Shown piece after piece: positions 36,701 to 46,034 of a DNA stretch of 64,000 nt. The notes below the pieces were generated by a model. The model saw only the letters and a list, made by a program, of their open reading frames with translations, had not been told where the DNA came from and did no database searches. Position 1 is the stretch's first letter. Each line of letters opens with the position of its first letter. Made by a program: the position numbers and the translations under genes. The DNA is from Flammeovirga aprica JL-4 (GTDB taxonomy: Bacteria; Bacteroidota; Bacteroidia; Cytophagales; Flammeovirgaceae), in contig NZ_JABANE010000031.1 in assembly GCF_012844305.1 (NCBI RefSeq), positions 18,392 through 82,391 of the forward strand, given 5' to 3'.

Positions 36701-39700
36701 TTCATCATGGACACCTTGATTCAGCTTATCCCAGAAGCGTTCATATTCAATTGAACTTGCATGACTGTCTTCTACCAGCATTCTGTGATGTTTACCCATC
36801 AGCTCATTTTTAGAATAACCGGTCGTTTGTACAAACAGATCATTACATTCAATCATAAGACCATCCATGTCAAACTCCACAACAGCTTGCACCTCACCAA
36901 TGGCTTTGATTTTGGCTCTGTTTTCTGAGTTATTCAAACGACGTTGGGTGATATCCTGTAAGTAGACTACGATTTTCACATAGTTGCCATCATAATCTTG
37001 AATTGGGTTGTAAGAACCCTCTAGCCACACATCACTTCCATCTTGTCTCTTTCTTTTAAAGGAGTCTACATGGAATTGGCCTTGTGATAATTTATTCCAA
37101 AGTTCTTTATTCTTATTAATGGTCTCATGGTCTGAAGTCAAGAGTGCATCATGACTCTTTCCTAATAATTCACCTTCATTGTACCCTAAGGCCTCAAGGA
37201 TTGTGTCATTGGCCGACATGATTTCACCGTCCATTGTCAATTCAAGTACACCTGTAGATTTCGATAATGCTTCATCTACACCATCTTTCTCTACTTGTTG
37301 GTCCATTTGAGCTGTAATATCAAATCGGATCGCAATGTATTTCACTGGTTTGCCATCATTGTCCAATACCGGTGCAATTGTAGCATCAACCCAGTAATAA
37401 CCACCGTTTTTCTTCAGGTTACGATATTTCACTTTGAAGATTCTACCGTCTTGGATCGTTTCCCAGAATTCTTTGAAGACTGACTTAGGAGTAGAAGGGT
37501 GACGTACAATATTGTGCGGTTTCCCTAATAATTCGTCTTTCGTATAACCTGATAGTTCGGCGAAAGCATCATTGATAAAAGTAATATTACCATGTAAATC
37601 GGTCTCTGACATCAGAGCAGCAGAGTTGAAGGCATTTACTCTTGATTCTAATTCGTTTTTAAGTGCTTCCGCTCTACGTTGTGTCTCAATCTGCTCTGTG
37701 ATATCCGTAGCATATTTCACTACTTTAAACACCTTATTATTAAGGTCAAAAATTGGATTATAAGTAGCTTGCAACCACATTATACTTCCATCTTTCTTCA
37801 CTCTTCTATAGACACCTTCATCGTGTACACCTTGCTTCAGTTTATCCCAGAAACGTTCGTATTCTACCGAATTACCGTAACTTTCTTCTACCAGCATTCT
37901 ATGATGATTACCCATCAATTCAGCTTTCGAATAACCTGTAGTTTCTTCAAACAGATCGTTACAATCCTGCATCACCCTGTTCAAGTCAAACTCCACGACT
38001 GCTTGTACATTACCAATCGCTTCAATTTTGGCTCTAGTTTCTGAGTTTCTTAAGCGTCGTTCTGTAACATCCTCAGCAATTTTTACAATCTTATAAACAT
38101 TACCTTCAAGATCTCTAACAGGGTTATAAGTAGCCTGCAACCAAACTTCTCTTCCGCCTGCTACTTTTCTTTTATAAACATCTTTATCAAAGTTACCTTG
38201 TCTCAGTTTGTCCCAGAAGTTTTTGTATTCTTGAGATTTGCCATAAGACTCTTCTACTAAATTGATATGGTCCAGCCCCATTAATTCATCTTTGCTGAAA
38301 CCTACACCTTCAGAGAAAAGGTCATTACAATCAATAATACAACGATTCAGGTCAAACTCCACACGCATGTAACTTGCATCAATCGCTGAAATTTTACCTC
38401 GATTATCTGAGTTGGCCAATCGACGTGCTGTTACATCTTCCGCAATTTTAATGATCTTGTAAATGTTGCCATCCTGATCTCTCACCGGGTTGTAAGTAGC
38501 TTGCAACCAAACTTCTCTTCCGCCTGCTACTTTTCTTTTATAGACATTTTTATCCGATTCACCATTTCTCAGTTTATCCCAGAAATTTCTATACTCCTGT
38601 GATCTTCCATAAGCTTCATCTACTAAGTTGATATGATCTAAACCTATAAGTTCATCTTTAGAATAGCCTACACCAATGGAGAAAAGCTCATTACAATCAA
38701 TAATGCAACGGTTCAAGTCAAACTCTACACGCATATAGCTGGAGTCAATCGCCGCTACTTTACCTCTGTTATCCGCATTGGCCAATCGTCTTGCTGTTAC
38801 ATCTTGAAGGTGAGCAATTACTTTAGCTACATTACCATCATAATCTTTCACAGTGTTATAGGTACCCTCAAGCCATTTTATATTTCCATTGGCATCTACT
38901 CTTTTGAAGGTATCTTTCACTGCCAGACCTTGAGACAGTTTATCTTTTCTGTTCTTATCAATTCTGATATGGTCATTTTCCTGAGGAATCAGTAAATCAT
39001 GGCTTTTGCCCAACAACTCCTCTTCTCTATAGCCCACAAAATCAAGGAACTTCTGGTTTACCGTTTTAATGTTACCATCCAAGTCCATTTCTAGAATACC
39101 ATTTGAATCAGAAATTACCTCTTGTACAGCTTCTCTTTCCTTCTCATTGTCCATTTGATCCGTCACATTAAAACGGACCCCAATGTACTTGATCGGTTTT
39201 CCATCCGCACCCATTACCGGGGCAATTGTTGCCTGCACCCAATAGTGGCTTCCATCTCTAGCCTGATTTCTATAAATTCCCTGGAAAATCTGTCCGTTTT
39301 GAACTTTATCCCAGAGCTCTTTGAACAATGACTTAGGATTGGCGGGGTGCCTTACTATACTGTGGGGTTTTCCTACTAACTCTTCCGGTGTATATCCAGA
39401 AAGCTTTGCGAAAGTTTCGTTTGCAAAAGTAATGGTTCCATAAAGGTCAGTTTCTGATACAAGCGCTGCAGTGTGGAAGATGTTAACGGTAGACTCTAAC
39501 TCACTTTTAATATTAGAGAACTCTTGCTCTTTAGTAGCAATATCTGTTACATCCAGCCCAAGCAACAAGTATTTATAGAGTTTGTTATCCTCATTATAAA
39601 TAGGTGAAATCGTCACTTCCATCCACGCTGTACCTCCTTCTTTTGTGAGGTTTTTGGTAGTACCTGTGTACGTTTCTCCTTTCTTTACGATATTGAGTAC

Positions 39701-40009
39701 ACTTTCAGAAAAGTTCTTTGGAGTGTCTTCAGAAAGGATTTTGGATAAAGGCTCATTGAATAATTCTTTGGCTTTATAACCCAAAAGCTGTGCAAACCTG
39801 TCATTGCAAGAAATGATGGTTCCGTCCAATTCGGTCTCAGCTACCAGAATTGTTTTATTTAAAGCTTTGGATTTTTCACGAAGCTGAAGGACTTCTTTTT
39901 TCAAGTCACTGCAATCTTCATTTTGAATCTTTTTGGGTCTTTCATTTCCAGCTGAGGAATCGTCACGGCTTAACAAACGATCCTTTTTGATATTATCTCC
40001 TAGTGCCAT
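33737..40009 (-). CDS. Soluble chemoreceptor with about 13 PAS domains
   Basis: The 2090-residue methyl-accepting chemotaxis protein has no signal peptide or membrane helix, so it should be cytoplasmic. About 13 PAS/PAC units of some 120 residues run from residue 50 to 1640. Repeated motifs are NDxF, WLQATYNP and YKVVKYA. A region with HAMP-like segments follows ([19 protein letters not shown]). The C-terminal 290 residues are the MCP signalling hairpin, with tip [39 protein letters not shown] in consecutive blocks. Units 6-8 and 9-11 are near copies, offset 372 residues. It is upstream of cheW-cheY-cheA-cheC, and a parA gene follows on its 5' side. Some PAS units may bind haem or flavin; His-containing motifs such as IVRHPSTPK recur. 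Confidence 0.92.
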   Translation of the reverse strand: [2090 protein letters not shown]

Positions 40010-40199
40010 ATTATAGCTAATTTTGAAAACGGGTAATTTTATGGGTTATAAAGAAAGGCCAGTGTCCTTTCATTAATCGGTTTTAGAAACTATAGATTAA
40101 CTTCTTTTTTTAAATTACGACTTTTTCAAAACAATATTATGGTACAGTTTGTTTGGCTAGGAATATTTATATAGATACTTCAAAAATCCTATTTAGAGA

Positions 40200-40970
40200 T
40201 TAATTTTTTGGTAAAACAGAGATCAATTCTCTCGCCACTCGCATATAAGCCATCGCACCTACTGAAAGCGGAGAATAACCAAATATAGACTGCCCAAATG
40301 AAGGGGCTTCTACCAATTTCACATCAATTCCTATATGATTTTCGAAAACTCTGATTCCAAAATTCTCTTTAATATGCTTATGGATTTCATGCGTGACGGT
40401 TCTTCTTGTATCAAACATGACAGGAAGAATACCTAGTATAGTAAGCTTGTTATTTAATGATTCTTTGATCTGGAATACAGTTTCCAAGATCTGTGAGAGC
40501 CCTTGCATACTTAAAACTTCCATCTGCAACGGTACAAAAATATGATCAGAAGCCGTCAGTGCATTAATACTTAAGATAGATAAGGCCGGAGCACAATCAA
40601 TCAAAATAAAGTCAAATTTATCTTTCACCTTATCAATAGCATTTTTTAAAAGAAACTCTCTTTGATCTGCATTGACCATATTTACTTCAGCATCTGCCAA
40701 TGAAACATCAGAAGGTGCTATGTAAACTCTTTCTTTTTTAAGTGCAATTTCTTTCAAGTTCGCGTCCTCAGTCAGTACGTGTGTCACTGACTTTTTATAG
40801 TCATTCTGCAAACCGAAATGAAAAGTCATATTGCCTTGGGCGTCCATATCAATCAATAACACCTTGTTGCCTAGTTTGCCTAGCGCCACACCAAGGTTAG
40901 TAGTAGTGGTGGTTTTTCCTGTTCCTCCTTTTTGATTTACAATAGCTATAACTTTTGCTTGACGCCCCAT
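40200..40970 (-). CDS. ParA/MinD family ATPase
   Basis: The 256-residue ParA-like ATPase has the deviant Walker A KGGTGKTTTTTNLG, the A' motif LLIDMDAQGN and the ILIDCAPAL Walker B. No ParB gene or parS-like palindrome cluster is visible beside it, so it is probably not the chromosomal Soj/ParA. It is upstream of the soluble receptor on the same strand, with a 190-base gap. ParA proteins that position cytoplasmic or polar chemosensory arrays are known (PpfA in Rhodobacter, ParC in Vibrio), and the context makes this plausible here. General plasmid-type partition is the alternative. Confidence 0.85.
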   Translation of the reverse strand: MGRQAKVIAIVNQKGGTGKTTTTTNLGVALGKLGNKVLLIDMDAQGNMTFHFGLQNDYKKSVTHVLTEDANLKEIALKKERVYIAPSDVSLADAEVNMVNADQREFLLKNAIDKVKDKFDFILIDCAPALSILSINALTASDHIFVPLQMEVLSMQGLSQILETVFQIKESLNNKLTILGILPVMFDTRRTVTHEIHKHIKENFGIRVFENHIGIDVKLVEAPSFGQSIFGYSPLSVGAMAYMRVARELISVLPKN

Positions 40971-41150
40971 ATTAGTGAAAAAGTGTTTCTTACTTTGATT
41001 GATATTTTAAAATTTCAAATGATCCATTATTCAAATGGATACGAAGTACAAAGACTAAATTAAATATCAACAATTTTAAGCTCAGTACTTTCTTTTTGAT
41101 GAAGTTCGAAAAAAATCTTAAATAATTAAAGTTCAAACTATTTTATTTTC

Positions 41151-41187
41151 AAAAATAAAGAGGCTGCCCATTGCTGAACAGCCTCTT
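41151..41187 (-). terminator. Terminator of gpmI
   Basis: Arms AAGAGGCTG (41158-41166) and CAGCCTCTT (41179-41187), with an A/T-rich tail giving T residues on the minus strand. Confidence 0.75.
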
Positions 41188-41215
41188 CTGAATTTATTTA
41201 TGAATTACCTAATAC

Positions 41216-42739
41216 TTAGATTAAGCAATCACCTGTCATCTCTTCTGGTTGATCAACACCAACAATTTTCAATACTGTTGGAGCGATATCACCTAACTTA
41301 CCGTCTTTGATTTCACCGTCAAAATCAGGATCAACAAAGATACATGGTACCAAGTTAGTAGTATGTGCTGTGTTTGGAGAACCGTCAGGGTTTCTCATTA
41401 CATCTGAGTTACCGTGGTCAGCAATAACGATTGATGAATAACCGTTATCTAAACCAGCTTCAACTACAGCTTTAGCACATTGGTCAACAGCTTCACATGC
41501 CGCTACTGCTGCTTCGAATACACCTGTGTGACCTACCATATCAGCGTTAGCGAAGTTCAAGCAAACAAAGTCAGCTTCACCTTTTTGTAATTCAGGAACA
41601 ATTTTGTCTCTGATATCACCTGCACTCATTTCAGGTTGCAAATCGTAAGTAGCTACTTTTGGAGAAGGAGCTAATAAACGCGTTTCACCTTCAAATTCTT
41701 TCTCACGTCCACCTGAGAAGAAGAAAGTTACGTGAGGGTACTTTTCAGTTTCAGCAATTCTGATTTGCTTTTTACCCGCACCTTCTAATACTTCACCTAA
41801 TGTTTGTGATAAGTTATCTTTATGGAATAATACATCAACACCTTCAAATGTCTCGTCGTACATTGTCATTGTAAGGTATTTGATGTCTAATTTCTTAGTT
41901 CCACCCTCAGCAATATCTCTTTGTGATAACGCTTGAGAGATTTCACGACCACGGTCAGTACGGAAGTTGAAGCAAAGCACTACATCACCTTCTTCAATTT
42001 TCGCTACTGGCTCACCGTCTACTGTGTTCACTAATGGTTTAACGAATTCATCCGTTACGTCAGCATCATAAGAAGCTTGGATAGCGTCTTGGATGTTTGT
42101 TACTTTTTCACCTTCAGCGTTAACCATTACGTTGTAAGCTAAAGCAACTCTTTCCCAACGGTTATCTCTATCCATTGCATAGTAACGACCTACTACTGAA
42201 GCAATTTGACCAGTAGTTTTAGCCATGTGTTCCTCAACGTCAGCAATAAAACCTTTACCTGACTTAGGGTCACAGTCACGACCGTCAGTGAAAGCATGAA
42301 CGAAAACTTGATCTTTATCAAAACCTGCTGCGCTTGCTGCAGTTAATAATCCTTTTAAATGTCCAACGTGTGAGTGAACACCACCGTCAGAAACAAGACC
42401 CATGAAGTGGACTTTTTTGTTGTTCTCTTTCGCGTAAGCAAATGCGTCTTGTAATTCTTTAATATCAGCAATAGAACCATCTTGAACAGCTTGGTTGATT
42501 CTTACCAACATTTGGTATACCACACGGCCAGCTCCAAGGTTCATATGACCTACTTCAGAGTTACCCATCTGACCTTCAGGAAGACCTACTGCCAAACCAG
42601 AAGCTTCTAATTTACTGTGCTTATATTTTTCATATAATGAATCTACGAAAGGTGTATTAGCTTGTGCAATAGCAGACACTTTTGGATCAGGACCAATTCC
42701 CCATCCGTCTAAGATCATTAAGATTGTTTTCTTGTTCAT
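41216..42739 (-). CDS. gpmI: 2,3-bisphosphoglycerate-independent phosphoglycerate mutase
   Basis: GpmI interconverts 3- and 2-phosphoglycerate in glycolysis with two Mn2+ ions. The 507 residues match the family length. The N-terminal metal site starts ILDGWGIG. The phosphoserine nucleophile is in QMGNSEVGHMNLGAGR. Other marks are HVHAFTDGRDCDP, NFRTDRGREI and the late VIADHGNSD metal ligands. It is a single gene between a terminator and a Bacteroidota-type promoter. Confidence 0.95.
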   Translation of the reverse strand: MNKKTILMILDGWGIGPDPKVSAIAQANTPFVDSLYEKYKHSKLEASGLAVGLPEGQMGNSEVGHMNLGAGRVVYQMLVRINQAVQDGSIADIKELQDAFAYAKENNKKVHFMGLVSDGGVHSHVGHLKGLLTAASAAGFDKDQVFVHAFTDGRDCDPKSGKGFIADVEEHMAKTTGQIASVVGRYYAMDRDNRWERVALAYNVMVNAEGEKVTNIQDAIQASYDADVTDEFVKPLVNTVDGEPVAKIEEGDVVLCFNFRTDRGREISQALSQRDIAEGGTKKLDIKYLTMTMYDETFEGVDVLFHKDNLSQTLGEVLEGAGKKQIRIAETEKYPHVTFFFSGGREKEFEGETRLLAPSPKVATYDLQPEMSAGDIRDKIVPELQKGEADFVCLNFANADMVGHTGVFEAAVAACEAVDQCAKAVVEAGLDNGYSSIVIADHGNSDVMRNPDGSPNTAHTTNLVPCIFVDPDFDGEIKDGKLGDIAPTVLKIVGVDQPEEMTGDCLI

Positions 42740-42784
42740 GATGATAATTTTATCGTCTTCTTTTTATAAATAAAATGAATGTCG

Positions 42785-42792
42785 CAAATATA
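42785..42792 (-). promoter_or_regulatory. -7 box of gpmI
   Basis: On the minus strand TATATTTG is an exact match to TAnnTTTG, followed by C, about 46 bases before the ATG. A clear -33 TTG is not evident. Confidence 0.5.
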
Positions 42793-43024
42793 CAGTTTGT
42801 TAGCACTTTTATAAATGATATTCATCACAATGTAGGTGCAAGATCGGGACTTTTTAAAGTGTCAAAAAAACCTTTATGAGTATCAGATTGTTAATATGAA
42901 AAGCTAATATCAGACACTGAGTTAAATAGAATAGTAATTCTTGAAATAGTCCTATAAAATCCGGATGATTTAGCGTATATTAGACGTATCAACTACACTT
43001 ATATTTTAAACCCATATCACACTT

Positions 43025-43486
43025 ATGAATAGCATACCCAAAGCACTTATTGTCGTCTTCTCTATTTTCTGTTTTTTCTCTTGTGAGCCAGCAGATATTG
43101 CAAACACTGCATCTGCTGTAGAAGGGAACTATCTTGTGACCTCTATCTCTGCAAAAACAGGTCAAGGACAATCCTCTTTACAATCCCTTACTGATAAGGA
43201 CATTGTTGTATTAAGCAAAACAGGTGACCGCTCAGTCAATCTTCAAATTTTTGTGGAGAATGTGGCTGTAAAATTAGGTTCGTCACAAGAGGATTTTGTA
43301 AAAAAAACCTACAGTGATGTACTTGTGGAAGGAAATAGAGAAAACAACTCTTTTCAATTGTCGAAGATTACAAATTATGAGACCAACGCCTCATTATCAG
43401 GATCAATTAACGAAGATGGACGCCTGACACTCTCTTACCGTATTTCTGGAACAGAGTTTTTCTCCATAACCGCCATCAGAAGATAA
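43025..43486 (+). CDS. Small lipoprotein of unknown function
   Basis: This 153-residue protein has an SPII signal (MNSIPKALIVVFSIFCFFSC). The mature part is predicted beta-rich with repeated Ser/Thr/Asn stretches (ETNASLSGSINEDGRLTLSYRISG), similar in character to small lipid-anchored beta-barrel-like proteins. No family is recognised. It precedes a second lipoprotein gene on the same strand by about 100 bases. Confidence 0.65.
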   Translation: MNSIPKALIVVFSIFCFFSCEPADIANTASAVEGNYLVTSISAKTGQGQSSLQSLTDKDIVVLSKTGDRSVNLQIFVENVAVKLGSSQEDFVKKTYSDVLVEGNRENNSFQLSKITNYETNASLSGSINEDGRLTLSYRISGTEFFSITAIRR

Positions 43487-43583
43487 AAATTGCATAATAT
43501 TTGTCTAACATCTTTTAACGTTTGTCTTAATTCAAACCTTGACCAGTTTAGGTTTATTATTTTTTATTATATACACAACTAAT

Positions 43584-44249
43584 ATGAAAAAGCTTTTTAT
43601 TCTATTCGTATTACCCTTAGCCATTTTCACTTCTTGTGGCAGTTCAGTAGATGATGCTGTAAATGATCTTACAGATACTTTGTTCCAATTTGGAGAAACA
43701 ACAGCTACAATTGATGGTAATACCAAAGATTTCAATAACTACTCTGGATACCAAACTGTAGGCAATACGACTGTACTATATTTTGCAGATATCAAACTTT
43801 CAACTACTTCAGCAGACGCAAAAGGTGAAGCAATTGTTTGTATCTTAAATAACGATGAGTTTACTGCAGGTAATTCTATTGATATTAGTCTTACAGGAAT
43901 TCTTACAGGTGGTCTTTCTGCAACAAAATTACAAACTGCATTTTTATATTTAAATGATGTTTCTGCTCAAGATGTTGTTTCATTAGTAAGCCTTTATACT
44001 CAAAAAGATGCTAATTTAGAAACAACTTTAGAACAAGCTGAGTCATTTGATTATACAATCAGACAAGCGTCTTTATTGAATTTCCAAGAAATTTTAACAG
44101 GAGATACTCCTAATCTTAAAATCAGCATAGATAAATCAGACGGTAAAACTGTAGATGGTACTTTCAGTTTTACTGCTTTTGGAACTGATGGATCAAAAAC
44201 TAATGTAACTGCAGGATCATTCAAAGATATTCCTAATGACAACAAATAG
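43584..44249 (+). CDS. Lipoprotein of unknown function
   Basis: Starting at MKKLFILFVLPLAIFTSCG (lipobox Cys at 18) the protein has 221 residues. I chose this ATG over one 45 bases upstream because the signal peptide begins here. The mature part has a Thr/Asp-rich N-terminus and beta-rich segments (ATIDGNTKDFNNYSGYQT, KTVDGTFSFTAFGTDGSK). It resembles surface lipoproteins of Bacteroidota, but no family is recognised. Confidence 0.65.
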   Translation: MKKLFILFVLPLAIFTSCGSSVDDAVNDLTDTLFQFGETTATIDGNTKDFNNYSGYQTVGNTTVLYFADIKLSTTSADAKGEAIVCILNNDEFTAGNSIDISLTGILTGGLSATKLQTAFLYLNDVSAQDVVSLVSLYTQKDANLETTLEQAESFDYTIRQASLLNFQEILTGDTPNLKISIDKSDGKTVDGTFSFTAFGTDGSKTNVTAGSFKDIPNDNK

Positions 44250-44269
44250 TTAATCATTAGTTTTCATAA

Positions 44270-44306
44270 AAAGAGATCAAGGCCACGAGCTTTGATCTCT
44301 TTTTTA
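44270..44306 (+). terminator. Terminator of the lipoprotein pair
   Basis: AAAGAGATCAA (44270-44280) pairs with TTGATCTCTTT (from 44292), followed by T residues. Confidence 0.82.
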
Positions 44307-44364
44307 TATGCCTAATTTTCACTATATTATAGAGCACCCAATTAACAATAAAAACCTTCATGCT

Positions 44365-44706
44365 ATGCTCTATTTACTCTATCTCACTCTGCCAATTATC
44401 ACTTTTTTCTCACCCAATGAAAAAGTAAAAAAAAACACCTCAAAAGTACTTTTTGAAGTCATCAATTATGACGCCCAGCAACTCAACGGACTTGAACTTG
44501 AAATTTATGACAACAAACGGCTTATTGCACGCCTAAACACCAGAAATATTACTTCCATTTCACTCCCTAAAGAAAAATATGAATTTATCCTTTATTACTG
44601 TGATGAAACTTTTAAGGTGAAAAAAGAAATTATTGCTCAAAGACATCACTTGGTCTTTGTGGTGGGAGAGAAAAATTGTAAAGAAAACTTACTATTCAGT
44701 AAATAA
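44365..44706 (+). CDS. Small exported protein of unknown function
   Basis: I take the start at the ATG giving MLYLLYLTLPIITFFS, a plausible signal peptide; an upstream ATG at 44308 overlaps the terminator. The remaining roughly 95 residues form a small beta-type domain (VLFEVINYDAQQLNGLELEIYD, YEFILYYCDETFKVKKEI), reminiscent of a peptidase-regulatory-like or transthyretin-like fold. This is only a structural impression. No operon partner. Confidence 0.5.
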   Translation: MLYLLYLTLPIITFFSPNEKVKKNTSKVLFEVINYDAQQLNGLELEIYDNKRLIARLNTRNITSISLPKEKYEFILYYCDETFKVKKEIIAQRHHLVFVVGEKNCKENLLFSK

Positions 44707-44812
44707 TCACAAGTAATGGCATTTAATGCTACAAAAGAAAGGAAGTATTCATTCTAAACCTTAATTTCGCATTCTACAATCTAGATTCGAGGATAAAAAA
44801 TTAGTAATTAGA

Positions 44813-46030
44813 ATGGAATCAAATACTGAAACAAAACTTACCTTATCAAACCGATTTGATAATATTACAGAGTCAGCTACTTTAGTGATGGCTGTAAAAG
44901 CCAGAGAACTCCAAGCTAAAGGTGTCAATGTAATCAAACTGAACCTTGGCGAACCTGACTTTGCCACTCCACAATATATTCAAGACGCAGCCAAAGAGGC
45001 TATCGACGACGGTAAGTATTTTTCATATCCTCCAGTACCAGGCTACCCTGAATTAAGAACAGCAATCGCCGAAAAATTACAGACTGAAAACGGTTTGGAT
45101 TACAAGATGGAAAATGTAGTTGTATCTGCAGGTGCAAAACACTCCATCGCCAATGTGATGCTTAGTATTCTTAATGAAGGCGATGAAGTGATTGTCTTCT
45201 CTCCTTATTGGGTATCTTATACAGATCAGATTGTATTGGCAGGTGGTAAGCCTGTGATCTTGAAAGGCGAAATTGAAAACGACTTTAAAGTTTCTGCAGA
45301 GCAATTGAGAGCGGCCATCACTCCTAAAACAAAGGCCATCTTATTCTCTTCACCTTGTAACCCTACTGGTACTGTCTTCACAAAAGACGAACTGAGAGAG
45401 ATTGCAGATGAAGTGAAAAAACACGATGATCTTTATATCGTTTCTGACGAAATTTATGAGTACATCAACTTTGGCGGTCCTCACGTAAGTATTGCTTCTT
45501 TTGATGATGTAAAAGACCGCACTGTAGTAGTCAACGGTTTCTCAAAAGGTTTTGCAATGACAGGCTGGAGAATTGGCTATATCGCCGCTCCTGTACATGT
45601 GGCAAAAGCGTGTATCGTTATCCAAGGTCAAGTGACTTCGGGTATCAATACGATTACGCAACGTGCGGCTTTGGCGGCATTAAAAGGTGACCGTTCGGTA
45701 ATTGAAGAAATGAGAGCGGCTTATTTGAGAAGAAGAGACTTACTGAAAGGCCTTTTAGATGATATTGAAGGGGTAAAAACAAACCTTCCTCAAGGAGCAT
45801 TTTATATTTTCCCTGACTTCAGTTCTTACTTCGGTAAATCTTTTAACGGTCAGGTGATCAAAGATTCTTCAGATTTAGCGTTATATTTCTTGAATGAAGC
45901 TCATGTTTCTACAGTAGCAGGTGCAGCATTTGGTGCGCCTAACTGCATCCGTATTTCTTATGCGGCATCTGATGAAGAACTTGTAGCGGCTTGCGAGAAA
46001 ATAAAAGTGGCTCTAGCAGATTTGAAATAA
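44813..46030 (+). CDS. PLP-dependent aminotransferase, aspartate aminotransferase type
   Basis: This 405-residue fold-type I class I aminotransferase probably acts on aspartate and 2-oxoglutarate. The motifs expected of the family are KLNLGEPDFATP, CNPTGT, the YIVSDEIYE region and the PLP lysine in NGFSKGFAMTGWRIGYIA. The final Arg that binds the substrate carboxylate is in NCIRISYA. Substrate specificity among aromatic, branched-chain and aspartate enzymes cannot be settled from sequence alone. Transcribed alone. Confidence 0.88.
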   Translation: MESNTETKLTLSNRFDNITESATLVMAVKARELQAKGVNVIKLNLGEPDFATPQYIQDAAKEAIDDGKYFSYPPVPGYPELRTAIAEKLQTENGLDYKMENVVVSAGAKHSIANVMLSILNEGDEVIVFSPYWVSYTDQIVLAGGKPVILKGEIENDFKVSAEQLRAAITPKTKAILFSSPCNPTGTVFTKDELREIADEVKKHDDLYIVSDEIYEYINFGGPHVSIASFDDVKDRTVVVNGFSKGFAMTGWRIGYIAAPVHVAKACIVIQGQVTSGINTITQRAALAALKGDRSVIEEMRAAYLRRRDLLKGLLDDIEGVKTNLPQGAFYIFPDFSSYFGKSFNGQVIKDSSDLALYFLNEAHVSTVAGAAFGAPNCIRISYAASDEELVAACEKIKVALADLK

Positions 46031-46034
46031 TTTG

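Noticed and set aside
35000..38900. Regularly spaced repeats that could suggest a CRISPR or satellite array
   Set aside because: The period is about 370 bases and the units encode PAS domains in frame; there are no short direct repeats with unique spacers anywhere in the window.
33802..39331. Many open plus-strand frames opposite the PAS receptor, some repeated with regular spacing
   Set aside because: They follow the repeat structure of the minus-strand PAS gene, have no signal peptides, family motifs or start-site features, and are shadows of the receptor's codon use.
40200..40970. Chromosomal parAB-oriC locus
   Set aside because: No parB, dnaA, gidA or cluster of DnaA boxes is present; the ParA lies upstream of a chemosensory gene.
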